DNA of 46,478 nt from Thermosediminibacterales bacterium (GCA_029982205.1 JARRCM010000016.1:1-46478), one strand, 5' to 3'; positions 1 through 8,206 are shown, numbered from the stretch's first letter. Numbers and translations are program-made. Notes: generated by a model from the letters alone, not told the origin.

Positions 1-8
1 GGTTTCTC

Positions 9-60
9 CCTCCTGGTATTGGTTTTGTTGTCCTAATTTATTTATACCAGGAGGTTTTTT
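9..60 (+). terminator. Rho-independent terminator-like hairpin
   Basis: An 11-bp perfect inverted repeat (9-19 pairs with 44-54, arm CCTCCTGGTAT) is followed directly by six T on the plus strand. The 24-nt loop is long for a terminator. It would end a plus-strand transcript entering from left of the window; no gene for it is visible here. Confidence 0.5.
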
Positions 61-99
61 GGTTGGCAAATATCATTTCATTTTATTACAGGAATGCTT

Positions 100-250
100 A
101 TATATTGCTGCAGGCAAAATAACAATTTTTTTCTAAACCACTAGCCTTTCTTCCGCCAGTTACACGATAGGTGTGAATGATACCGCACACTACCGAGTGC
201 AATACCATCACCAACTACGGACTTTCTACCCCGATATTTTTTCCAGCGGA
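100..250. other. Unassigned stretch with local hairpins
   Basis: This is more GC-rich than its flanks and holds several short inverted repeats, for example a GCACT/AGTGTGC hairpin and an ACAC/GTGT hairpin on the minus strand. Short open frames of about 40-55 codons cross it on both strands, but none has a ribosome binding site or a recognisable domain. It could be a structured RNA, a decayed mobile-element end or a gene fragment; I cannot decide. Confidence 0.2.
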
Positions 251-268
251 GTTTTTTTACAAAAATAA

Positions 269-290
269 AAAAACCACTTTTCGTGGTTTT
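269..290 (-). terminator. Intrinsic terminator
   Basis: The hairpin AAAACCAC-loop-GTGGTTTT (269-276 with 283-290) is followed on the minus strand by a run of seven T. On plus it is also followed by a weaker T-rich stretch. It would end read-through from the small transcription unit at 334-440. Confidence 0.6.
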
Positions 291-333
291 ATTTTGGAAT
301 TACTACAGTTACGCACGTAACTTCTTTCATCCT

Positions 334-440
334 AAAAAAGCACAAACTAACCCGTTAAGCCCTGAGGGCCGACAAAAATCTTACTATTTACTACCCAACT
401 TTTTATTTGGTTTTTTTGTGCTACCTAAATAATTGCTTGT
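334..440 (-). ncRNA. Candidate small RNA with its own promoter and terminator
   Basis: A promoter with -35 TTGACT (469-474) and -10 TAAAAT (447-452), spacer 16, sits on the minus strand downstream of the macrodomain gene. The transcript would start near 440. It contains a long-range stem (340-346 with 415-421, GCACAAA/TTTGTGC), an inner GCCC-TCA-GGGC hairpin, and a run of six T at 334-339 right after the long stem, giving an RNA of about 107 nt. No open frame with a ribosome binding site lies inside. I do not recognise the family; 6S RNA and known riboswitches were considered without a convincing match. It could also be a leader of a gene left of the window. Confidence 0.4.
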
Positions 441-446
441 ATTTTA

Positions 447-474
447 ATTTTATCAAATAACCATAAAAAGTCAA
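447..474 (-). promoter_or_regulatory. Sigma-A type promoter of the small transcription unit
   Basis: TTGACT at 469-474 and TAAAAT at 447-452 are spaced by 16 bases on the minus strand. This is one of the better promoter matches in the window and no protein gene begins downstream of it. Confidence 0.5.
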
Positions 475-513
475 GGGCCAATTTCGCGTTGTTACAAAAT
501 ATTTTTAAATTTT

Positions 514-966
514 TTATTTCCGGTATACCAAAGGTCTATAGAGTTCTACCGGTATATCCATCTTGCTTAAATACTTATACAACATAGGGCCTACAATGTC
601 CCAATTTAAACGGCCTTGGCCGCAACCAAGAGAAGGAACTGCAAGGGACATAATTCCCCATTCTTTATAATGCTTAATAAGATAATCCAACCCTTTTTTA
701 ATATCTTTTAACCGTGAGACCGAATGCCAATGGTTTTTTGTTGGGAAATTTAATATCCAAGGACCTGGTGTATATTTGTATAAATAAGGTTTTCCAAGCT
801 TGACTTGTTTATTTTTGCATCTTTCCACATAATCTTTATACATTTCCGGAAAACGCTTTTTAAATTCCAATGCTATTCCTTTTCCCATGACACCAACGCA
901 GTTAACAGCATTAACCAAAGTTTGAGCTTTTGATTCAAACAAATCTCCTGTCATTATCTTAATCAA
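514..966 (-). CDS. Macrodomain protein, DarG-like ADP-ribosyl hydrolase domain
   Basis: This 150-residue protein is a single macrodomain. The ADP-ribose loop NCVGVMGKGIA is at residues 22-32, FPTK at 74-77 and the second glycine loop PSLGCGQGRL near 110. The FPTK lysine and the following HW match the DarG family, whose macrodomain removes ADP-ribose from thymidine in DNA placed there by DarT. The start is TTG at 966, eight bases after AGGAGG; the next ATG lies four codons inside and has poorer spacing. No darT-like gene is visible beside it, so it may be a lone antitoxin-type macrodomain, a remnant of a DarTG pair, or a general ADP-ribose processing enzyme. It follows the 3' stump of dnaE by about 60 bases on the same strand. 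Confidence 0.8.
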   Translation of the reverse strand: MIKIMTGDLFESKAQTLVNAVNCVGVMGKGIALEFKKRFPEMYKDYVERCKNKQVKLGKPYLYKYTPGPWILNFPTKNHWHSVSRLKDIKKGLDYLIKHYKEWGIMSLAVPSLGCGQGRLNWDIVGPMLYKYLSKMDIPVELYRPLVYRK

Positions 967-1026
967 TAGAATTGCCTCCTTTTAAAAATTTCTGCCGGAA
1001 ATTCTCTTCGTTATAAACTCTCCACT

Positions 1027-1177
1027 TCAGCGAGGAGTAGTCAACAGCTTTTCCTCCATCGGTCTGAATTTCAAAGCATTACTGCCAAGTATACGTGTCA
1101 CTCCATTAATAAGTTTTCTGTCTTTACGCACCCAATATTTTTGTCCAATCAGGAAGACCTTGTTGCCTATATACATT
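1027..1177 (-). pseudogene. dnaE: 3' end of dnaE, cut off by the IS element
   Basis: Right outside the right end of the IS element the minus strand encodes a peptide containing VFLIGQKYWVRKD and RILGSNALKFR, then a stop at 1027. This resembles the last residues of bacterial DNA polymerase III alpha, which typically carry a YWV motif and a closing iLG.....K segment. If the element (1178-2860) is removed and TTTAC is joined to AATG, the frame runs without a stop from the dnaE piece upstream into this tail. It has no start of its own. The assignment rests on motif memory and synteny. Confidence 0.7.
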
Positions 1178-1178
1178 T

Positions 1179-1330
1179 GACATACTCCCACGAATAAATT
1201 CGTGGGATTCTGGTTCATCGAAGGACGCCCACTGAGATGGGTCTTACTCCTTCTCCCACAAGGGTTGATGTCCCAACCCTGAGAATATTTATAGCCGCAT
1301 TGAGATCCCGATTATGAATTGATCCACATT
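1179..1330 (-). ncRNA. Predicted TnpB guide RNA (omega/reRNA), 3' end of tnpB and right end
   Basis: In IS200/IS605 elements the TnpB guide RNA comes from the 3' end of tnpB plus the right-end non-coding part, and its guide is the host sequence just beyond the right end. Here that guide would begin at about 1177 and read leftward into the dnaE 3' tail (minus strand, starting AATGTATATAGGCAAC). The extent is inferred from family knowledge, not from a motif. The right-end hairpin at 1187-1206 is directly visible. Confidence 0.5.
1187..1206. repeat. Right-end hairpin of the IS element
   Basis: A perfect 8-bp stem CCCACGAA/TTCGTGGG with a 4-base loop lies between the tnpB stop and the element end. 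It fits the subterminal hairpin recognised by Y1 transposases of this family. Confidence 0.75.
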
Positions 1331-2348
1331 CTGGACAGATCCATACTCTCGTATTGAGAGGCAGATCATCTAACACATAGCCACAGTCCGAGCATGTCTT
1401 ACTTGAAGGATAGAACCGGGGAATTTCCACTACCGTTGTTCCAGTCTTGGCACACTGGTACTTGAGAATGTTTACAAATTGGCTATGTCCGAGATCAGAT
1501 ACTTTTCTGCCCCATAATCTCTGCATTGCCTTAATGTTGAGGTCTTCGATGCAGATCATGGCATACTCTTCCGCTAACTTTTTGGCAAGCTTAAAGTAGT
1601 AGTCCCGCCGCTGGTTTGTTATCTTTTTGTAGGCTCTTGCAAGGGCCAGCAACGCCCGCTTGTAGTTGTTAGAACCCTTCTTCTTACGTGAAAGAGACTT
1701 GTTTAATTTCCGGATCTCCTTCATTCCCTGCTTGAAAAACAAGGGAGATTCAATGATTTTTCCATCTGATGCCGTGAGAAACTTCTTCAAGCCGAAGTCC
1801 AGCCCGACGCTTTTACCCGATCTTGACTCGACAACAGCCTCTTCAGTTTCACATGTCAGATAGATGTAGATATCCTCTAGGGAGTCGCGCTTGACCGTCA
1901 AGGTCTTAACTTTTCCTTCAATATCGCGGGACTTAAAGTATTTGTATACATTGCCCATAATTACAATCCGGTTGCCGTCAAGAAGTTTGTACCCAGCCTG
2001 CTTCAAAGTAAAAGATTTGTATTTCTTGATTTTCTTGAAAGAGGGTGGCGCTGATTTGATGTTGCGTCTGCGGTTTTCAAAGAAGAGCTTATAGCTTCTG
2101 TCGATTCGCTGGGCAATATCCTGGATTGCCTGGGAGCCTAACAGTTTCCAGTATGCAAACCGCTTCTGCTTCTTCAGCTTTGTGATATGCTTCATCAGCT
2201 TATTCACGTTCAGGTGCTTCCCATATAGCCGATAGTATCTCTTATGCAGAGCGATAAGATGGTTATAAATCCGCCCTGCAATGTCTATCGATTTGTGAAG
2301 CATCCTATTCCGTTTTGATTGGTATAGTTTAAAGCAGTAAGTTTTCAT
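1215..2348 (-). CDS. tnpB: TnpB, RNA-guided RuvC nuclease of the IS element
   Basis: The 377-residue protein has the usual TnpB layout: an N-terminal wedge/REC-like part, a RuvC core and a zinc ribbon. RuvC acidic residues are visible in VGLDFGLKKF (D near 184), ICIEDLN (E near 273) and HNRDLNAAINIL (D near 347). The zinc ribbon is CSDCG and CPECG. All key residues and the length are intact. The start ATG at 2348 overlaps the tnpA stop (ATGA), so translation is likely coupled. TnpB proteins cut DNA next to a transposon-adjacent motif using the element's guide RNA, which helps keep the element at its site. Here the motif would be TTTAC. Confidence 0.93.
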   Translation of the reverse strand: MKTYCFKLYQSKRNRMLHKSIDIAGRIYNHLIALHKRYYRLYGKHLNVNKLMKHITKLKKQKRFAYWKLLGSQAIQDIAQRIDRSYKLFFENRRRNIKSAPPSFKKIKKYKSFTLKQAGYKLLDGNRIVIMGNVYKYFKSRDIEGKVKTLTVKRDSLEDIYIYLTCETEEAVVESRSGKSVGLDFGLKKFLTASDGKIIESPLFFKQGMKEIRKLNKSLSRKKKGSNNYKRALLALARAYKKITNQRRDYYFKLAKKLAEEYAMICIEDLNIKAMQRLWGRKVSDLGHSQFVNILKYQCAKTGTTVVEIPRFYPSSKTCSDCGYVLDDLPLNTRVWICPECGSIHNRDLNAAINILRVGTSTLVGEGVRPISVGVLR

Positions 2349-2746
2349 TTATTCTTCTGCTCCTCAATATATTTGCAAATTGCCTCTTCTGAGATATGTT
2401 CAACCGATTCGCAATAGTACGATCTGGTCCACAGGGATGGCAGCCGGCTTTTCAAAAACGGAAACTTTTCCCGCAGCATCCGGGAAGTATAACCCTTCAA
2501 TTGCTGTACGATAAAATGGGGACTATTTGTTGGAGGTGTTTTTACGAACAGATGTACATGATCTGACACGATCTCCATTTGAGCAATTTCTACCTGAATT
2601 TCATTAGCCTTTTGGAGAAGCAGTTTCCTTAACCGTTCTGCCACCTCACCTACCAGAACTTTACAACGGTATTTGGGGCACCAGATGAGATGATAGCCAA
2701 TATTGTATACAGTTGTCGTTGAACGATTCCATCGTTTTCCGTTCAT
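2345..2746 (-). CDS. tnpA: IS200-type Y1 transposase TnpA
   Basis: The 133-residue protein is a single HUH-type Y1 transposase. The metal-binding pair is in SDHVHLFV, and the expected nucleophile tyrosine is in CKYIEEQK near the C-terminus. YHLIWCPKYRCKVL near residue 18 is the classic IS200 strand. The length is normal, so the gene looks functional. It acts on single-stranded DNA and recognises the hairpins at the two element ends. It starts with ATG at 2746, close to the left end, and overlaps tnpB by four bases. Confidence 0.95.
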   Translation of the reverse strand: MNGKRWNRSTTTVYNIGYHLIWCPKYRCKVLVGEVAERLRKLLLQKANEIQVEIAQMEIVSDHVHLFVKTPPTNSPHFIVQQLKGYTSRMLREKFPFLKSRLPSLWTRSYYCESVEHISEEAICKYIEEQKNK

Positions 2747-2812
2747 GGCTAAATTGTACCATAACTATCAGATATTATACAAGTATCTAATAGTTATTTG
2801 ACGTCAAGAATA

Positions 2813-2854
2813 CCGCCTTTCATCCCACCCTTAAAAGGGTGGGATGAAAGGCGG
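2813..2854. repeat. Left-end palindrome of the IS element
   Basis: Two perfect 20-base arms (2813-2832 and 2835-2854) flank a 2-base loop; the arm begins CCGCCTTTCATCCCACC. It lies 6 bases inside the inferred left boundary at 2860. It is longer and more perfect than the right-end hairpin. Confidence 0.85.
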
Positions 2855-2860
2855 TTTATA

Positions 2861-5800
2861 GTAAAAATATTTCGAAGTTCCTGAAATTGTTTTTCTTTCA
2901 CATCTGTAGAAATCAAAATCTCCGCCCGCTCAAGTTCTTTTGGGAAAACAGATATTCCACAGCAAATCAGTTTAACATCCTCCGATTCTTCATCAGTTTC
3001 CACCTTCCCGCTGATTATTACTACAGAATCTTCTCGGAAGATTTTTTTATATACATCATATTCTTTTGAAAAACTACTACATCTATACTGCCGGTAAAAT
3101 CTTCAACCCTCAAAAAACACATCGGCTGCCCTTTTTGGGTAATAATTCTTCTTACGCTGGAAATTATGCCGGCTATAAGTGCTTTTTCCGGTTTGTCTTC
3201 TTTTACGCCCTTAATATTAACAATACCTTTAAAGTTTTTCAGGTTCTCCCGATATTCGTCCAGTGGATGCCCTGAAACGTATAAACCAAGCATTTCTTTT
3301 TCCAGAAGCAGCTTTAATTTATATGGAAATTCCGGAATTGATATGTCATTGTCTCCGTATTCTTGTGTTAGTTCCGGTATCTGAGAAAATAACGACAACT
3401 GATTGTCTGTTTTACGGCCCTGCTGACCATAAATATATGCCTTGTCTGCTGTGTTTAAAAGTTCCGCTCTTGATCTGCCCAGTGAATCAAAAGCTCCGCT
3501 TTTAATCAGGCTTTCTATAACCCGACGGTTGCATTTACTTAAGTCTACCCGTCTGCAAAAATCATATAAACTGCTGAACCTGCCGCTCTGAGTTCTGGTT
3601 TCAATGATTGATTCAATTGCTCCTTTGCCTGTGTTTTTTACTGCAGCTAATCCAAAACGGATGCAGTTTTTGCCTGTAACTGTAAAATCTACATCACTTT
3701 CATTAACATCAGGAGGTAAAACTTTAATACCTTTTTCTCTGCACTCCGCAACATAAACAGCTACTTTATCGGAATCATCCTTTGCTCCTGAAAGAAGTGA
3801 CGCCAATGCAAATTTCTCAATCAAGTCATAAAGTTTTTCTCCTAATTTCCGGTTATATCTTTCAGTTACACCCTGGATAAAAGCTGTTTTCTGCTTCTCT
3901 AAAACGTCTTTTTTCTTTTTACCTATAGCACGTCGAAGAATATCAGCCTGCCCTAAAGAAAAACCCGCCATTTTAGAAGCTATCTGCATAATCTGTTCTT
4001 GATAAACTATTACTCCATACGTAGGTTTTAAAATCGAAGCCAAATCAGGATGAAGATATTCAATTTTACTGCTGTGTTTGTTTGCAATAAACACAGGTAT
4101 TTGTTCAATAGGGCCGGGACGATATAAAGCCACAACCGCAATTATATCTTCCAGGCAGGTCGGTTTCAGTTTTCTTAATATCGAACGCATACCGCTGCTT
4201 TCTAATTGGAAAACTCCCGAAGTGTCTCCATGAGATAATAATTCGTAAGTTTTGCTGTCATCCAGCGGAATATTGTTAAGATTAATATTTGTCCCGGCTC
4301 TTCTGATTGTTTCGTGCATAATCATAAGTGTTTTTAAACCTAAAAAATCCATCTTTAAAAGCCCAAGTTTTTCTAAAGACTCCATATCATATTGAGTTGT
4401 CAGCACACCTTCTGTCTTTTGGAGAGGTGCATAGTTGGTTAATTCGTCTGTAGAAATTACTACACCGGCAGCATGTGTTGATGTATGCCTGGGCAGACCC
4501 TCTATAGCCATTGCAGTATCTAATAAATTGCGGTATTCCTCCTGCCCATTGTAAATCGTTTTTAAATCAGGATCAGTTTGAACTGCAGTTTTTATGTCCA
4601 TTCCCTGAGGTATTTTTTTTGCTATACGGTCTATTTCTTTAGGTGAAAATCCCATTACTCTTCCTGCATCACGGACTGCCATTCGTGCTGCCATTCTCCC
4701 GAAAGTAATTATCTGAGATACTTTGTTTCTCCCATACTTTTTTGCAACATAGTCAATTACCAAATCTCTTTTCTCTTTACAAAAATCTATGTCTATATCC
4801 GGCATTGTTACCCGTTCAGGATTTAAAAAACGCTCAAATAATAATCCGTATGGTAATGGATCAAGGTCGGTGATAAAAAGAACATAAGATACTATACTTC
4901 CCGCCGCTGATCCACGTCCAGGGCCAACAGGTATATTGTTTCGTTTTGCAAAATTTACAAAATCCCATACAATAAGAAAATAGTCTTCATAACCCATTTT
5001 GTGAATAATATTGAGTTCATGTTCTAATCTTTCCCTTATTTCTGTTGTGATTTTCTTATACCTTTTCCTCAGCCCTTCATAACATAAATATCTTAGGTAA
5101 TCCATTGCTGAATCAAATTCGGGAGGTGCCATATAGGACGGTATTAATACTCGATTAAAATCAAATTCTAAATTGATCATTTTCGCAATCCGATATGTAT
5201 TATCTACAGCTTCAGGACAGTCCCTAAAAAGTTCCCGCATTTGCTCTTCGTTTTTTAAGTAAAATTCTTTTCCCTCAAATTTTAATCTGTCCGGATCGTC
5301 AATGGTTTTCTGGGTCTGGATACACAGCAAAATCTCGTGGATTTTGGCGTCCTTTTTCTCCAAATAATGCGTATCATTTGTCGCAACCAGTGGTATGTCC
5401 AGTTCTTTGCTCATTCTGATAAGTTCCCGGTTAACCATCTTCTGGTCTTTAATTCCATGATCCTGTAATTCAAGAAAGAACCCATTCTTACCGAAGAGAT
5501 CTCTGTACCATTTGGCTGTTTCTAAAGCTTTTTCTTTCTCGCCTTTTAAAATCAGGCTGGGAATTTCTCCAGCTAAACAGCCGGAAAGCGCAATTAAACC
5601 TTCGCTGTAAGATTCAAGAAGTTCTTTGTCGATTCGAGGCTTATAATAAAAACCTTCAAGGAATCCTGCTGTAACAAGTTTGGACAGGTTTTTGTAACCC
5701 TGTTTGTTTTTTGCCAGTAAAACTAAATGATACTGAAAATCATCTTTACCAGGTTCTTTTTGATTTCGTTTTCTCGGTGCAACATATACTTCACAGCCAA

Positions 5801-5984
5801 TAATCGGTTTTATGTTTCTCGCTTTGGCAGCCTGATAAAATTCTACAGCTCCATATAATGCACCGTGATCCGTTATAGCCACTGCTGGCATACCAAATTC
5901 AACTGCTCTGTCTAATAAATCACTGATACGAATACTCCCATCAAGTAATGAATAACATGTGTGAACATGAAGCGGAACAAACAT
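2861..5984 (-). pseudogene. dnaE: DNA polymerase III alpha subunit (DnaE), broken
   Basis: The N-terminal PHP domain (HVHT at residues 6-9) and the catalytic palm with PDIDIDF at residues 395-401 are clear. The start is ATG at 5984 behind AAAGGGGTGAT; an upstream in-frame ATG lacks such a site. Three lesions are visible. Near residue 726 the sequence goes from DLIEKFA straight to LASLLSG, lacking about 30 residues that in DnaE contain GYGFNKSH and YLKAHYP. At 3069-3073 a run of five A (T on the coding strand) is one base short, so the frame stops at 3021, while the OB-fold region continues in another frame (EYDVYKKIFREDS, then KVETDEES). At 2860 the IS element interrupts the gene. The polymerase is very probably inactive, so replication must rely on PolC or another DnaE elsewhere. 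Homopolymer sequencing error could explain the frameshift but not the other two lesions. Confidence 0.85.
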
Positions 5985-6062
5985 CAATATCACCCCTTTT
6001 ATCATCTCTATACGCAAAAAACTCCATCTTCTATAAGATAAAGATGAATGCGTCTATAACTC

Positions 6063-7482
6063 CTATTTCTGATGGTATAGACTGTTGTACATGACAACTA
6101 TTCCTTCGTTGTGGAGTATACGTCTGCACTCTTTTGGATTGACGTACGGTTTCCCTACCATCTCTTTTAACTGTGACGAGTACAAGTACTTTTGTGATAT
6201 TGTACCTGTGGCCATAAAGCGTTTACCCGTCGGTATATGAGTCCAAATATCACCTGAAATGGTTGGCATCTCTTCCCTCAACGGATTAAGGATTTTTGTG
6301 CCGGGATACACCTTAAGTTTCTTTTGAACTTCTGAAAACAGTGAAGATATATCAGCAAAAAAAGATGGTTCTTTCTGGTCTGTCCTCTTTCTCCTATTTT
6401 CGCTATGATTTTACCCTCAACTTTATAAAGTCTGTCCTTTACAGCATGTATTCGTGCTCTGTTGTGTCTTCTGAATTTGACCAGTGTTAGTTCTATCTCG
6501 TATACTGGCTCAATTCCTGTGCAGTTGTATAAAACCATTGCTGTCGCTAGTGCATCATTCGCATGAGTTTTCTCAAGTCCTATTGCTTTCCTTGGCTGTG
6601 TTGCGTCCGATGCAGGTACAAATTTCAGAAACGGCATTTCTCTCAGTTTTCCCATTATTGCATTCATTGTGCCCAGTGCTCGCCACTGCCTGACACCTTT
6701 GATGGGTATATACACTCTGCCAGCGTGTACATCCTCATGACAGTCTTTGCACAAGTACACTATTTCTCCTGGACATCTGTGCCACCGTTCTTCCGCTGTA
6801 TCAAGTGGTGCTTTTGCAAGTCCTCTGTCTCACCGCAGAGAATACATTTTTTTGCGACCGGAGCCCTGGGTGATTTCTGGTAACCTGCACCATATGTTTT
6901 CCCCCACGTCATAGTCCTAACATCAAAAACGTTATCTTCCATGACAAATACGGTCTGCCCTGCCGGAAATGGAAAAAACCTGCTTAGTTTCTTGTAAAGA
7001 TTAAGGTGTGTTTCCACCGCATGTTTCAAGGTAGCGTTTGTTCTGTCTTTTGACCTTACGATTCTGGGTGCCTTGAATTTGGTTAGAACCCTGCCCTAAC
7101 TTTTTGACAGCCGTTTTTTCTTAGCCCGTGAATAGTATCTTCTGGCTCTGCGGTGTGCTCTCCGCTCTGTCATCAACTCCTTGATCTCTGGGATCCTGGT
7201 TTTTAAAACACCGCAGCAGTAAACAGCAAACTTCTTATTCTTTGGTTCGCATATGGCAAATCCTATGTGCTGGTATCCTGGGTCAAGAGCAATGACAATT
7301 TTTCTGCTAACTGTCTTCGTATAGTCAAACTCCCTGTCAAAAAATACAGCAACCGGCGGTTTCCCGGATGCACCGCCACCGATTATCCTTACCCTGCCGC
7401 GCTTCCTCAACTTCCTTATCATGTCGAATCTTCTGGTTGGATGTCCTGGTCTGCCATACTTGTCAACTGTGAAAATCACCAT
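6063..7482 (-). pseudogene. iscB: IscB-like RuvC/HNH nuclease, decayed
   Basis: Read in order on the minus strand, fragments of one gene are present. There is an N-terminal RRXRR/PLMP-like domain (DKYGRPGHPTRRFDMIRKL), then RuvC-I (VIALDPGYQHIGFAI), an arginine-rich bridge helix (RRAHRRARRYYSRAKKKR), RuvC-II (VFVMEDNVFD), and an HNH finger (CILCG, HHLIQRKNGG, CKDCHEDVH). RuvC-III follows (EKTHANDALATAMV) with a C-terminal part. The lesions are an in-frame TAG at 7096-7098, a one-base loss near 6761 in the HNH domain, and a frameshift near 6400 at a run of A. The order and about 470 codons fit IscB, the RNA-guided ancestor-type relative of Cas9. The 5' flank to trpP is only about 210 bases and shows no obvious structured guide RNA. 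The gene is dead as it stands. Confidence 0.8.
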
Positions 7483-7537
7483 CTTTGTTTTTTTCTTCTT
7501 TTGCAGAGGGGCCTATGATCCGGGCACCTTTTTTTAA

Positions 7538-7624
7538 GTGGATAAATTTTTGATAGACTTTGCAGATCAGGTTCTGAAAAAATACAGAAATCTTATTGGA
7601 GTTGAAGCAGAAGTTGGAGTATAG
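7538..7624 (+). pseudogene. Short coding-like remnant, unknown
   Basis: From GTG at 7538 the plus strand encodes 28 residues (DKFLIDFADQVLKKYRNLIG and a short acidic tail) before TAG. The composition is protein-like, but there is no ribosome binding site and nothing upstream. It looks like the 3' end of a gene cut off by events around the iscB insertion. I do not recognise the family, and chance cannot be excluded. Confidence 0.3.
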
Positions 7625-7651
7625 AGTTTAATAATACCCTAAGATGATAAA

Positions 7652-7677
7652 AACCCTGCAAATATAGATGCAGGGTT
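7652..7677 (-). terminator. Terminator of trpP
   Basis: A 9-bp stem AACCCTGCA/TGCAGGGTT with an 8-base loop is followed on the minus strand by five T. It lies 17 bases past the trpP stop. Confidence 0.85.
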
Positions 7678-7693
7678 CTACATATGTAATTAT

Positions 7694-8206
7694 TCAAGCT
7701 TTTTTGAAAAATTTTCTGGTTGAAAATACTACATTATAGCAGATGTAAGTTGTAATAGTATTTACGGCAGCAGCAGGCAGGACAACAGTTGTAAATAGAA
7801 CCGGAAAAGACGCTGGCAGTTTTCCTCCTAGTACCAGCAAAGCCGTGCCCAAAAATACCGTTCCGCTAATTATGGTTCCAATAAATGCTACTACTGGCAC
7901 TGTTAGTTGGGTATTTAATCGGGAGAAGGCTTTTATCATAAAAAACACCGTAAAGGCTGTAACCATTTTATCAACCGGATTTGCAATTTGACCTCCAGGG
8001 AATCCAGTGGTAAGAGCCGAAAAAATCCCCGCCAGGATCCCTGCCAAAAATGCATTTTTTGGAGTATTATCAATGTAAAGAGCAACAAATAGCATCGCCA
8101 AAAGAAAATCCGGTTTCATTCCAGCTACGATTGGCGGAACTATTTGATGAAGTATCAGGCCTATTGCCAGTAAAAGAGATGTTAAAACCATGTTTTTTAA
8201 TTTCAT
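7694..8206 (-). CDS. trpP: Tryptophan transporter, TrpP family
   Basis: The 170-residue protein is almost entirely hydrophobic with about five membrane segments. It carries the family-like stretches PPIVAGMKPDFLLAMLF and TTGFPGGQIANPVDKM seen in TrpP, the tryptophan-specific small integral membrane transporter of Firmicutes related to ECF S-components. The start ATG at 8206 follows AAGGAGG. The assignment is strengthened by the leader: a T-box with a UGG (Trp) specifier precedes the gene, so expression should rise when tRNA-Trp is uncharged. It appears monocistronic, with a terminator right after the stop. Confidence 0.88.
   Translation of the reverse strand: MKLKNMVLTSLLLAIGLILHQIVPPIVAGMKPDFLLAMLFVALYIDNTPKNAFLAGILAGIFSALTTGFPGGQIANPVDKMVTAFTVFFMIKAFSRLNTQLTVPVVAFIGTIISGTVFLGTALLVLGGKLPASFPVLFTTVVLPAAAVNTITTYICYNVVFSTRKFFKKA

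Larger units (their letters stand above)
1178..2860 (-). mobile_element. IS200/IS605-family element with tnpA and tnpB, inserted in dnaE
   Basis: The element holds a Y1 transposase gene and a TnpB gene in the same direction with a 4-base ATGA overlap. The left end has a 42-nt palindrome (2813-2854) and the right end a short hairpin (1187-1206), as expected for single-strand transposition of this family. The left flank ends in TTTAC, a target typical of IS605 relatives. There is no target duplication, also as expected. The right boundary is set at 1178 because that restores the dnaE frame; it could be off by one or two bases. Both genes are intact, so the element looks recent or still active. 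Confidence 0.85.

Noticed and set aside
334-440. 6S RNA
   Set aside because: Size and end pairing do not fit; a large central bubble with closing stems on both sides is not apparent.
3000-3090. Programmed frameshift in dnaE
   Set aside because: No typical slippery heptamer with a downstream structure is evident, and two other lesions already disable the gene; decay or a sequencing error is simpler.
6484-6883. Plus-strand frames opposite the iscB pseudogene
   Set aside because: They are shadows of the iscB reading frames; cysteine-rich composition follows from the reverse complement and no start signal is present.
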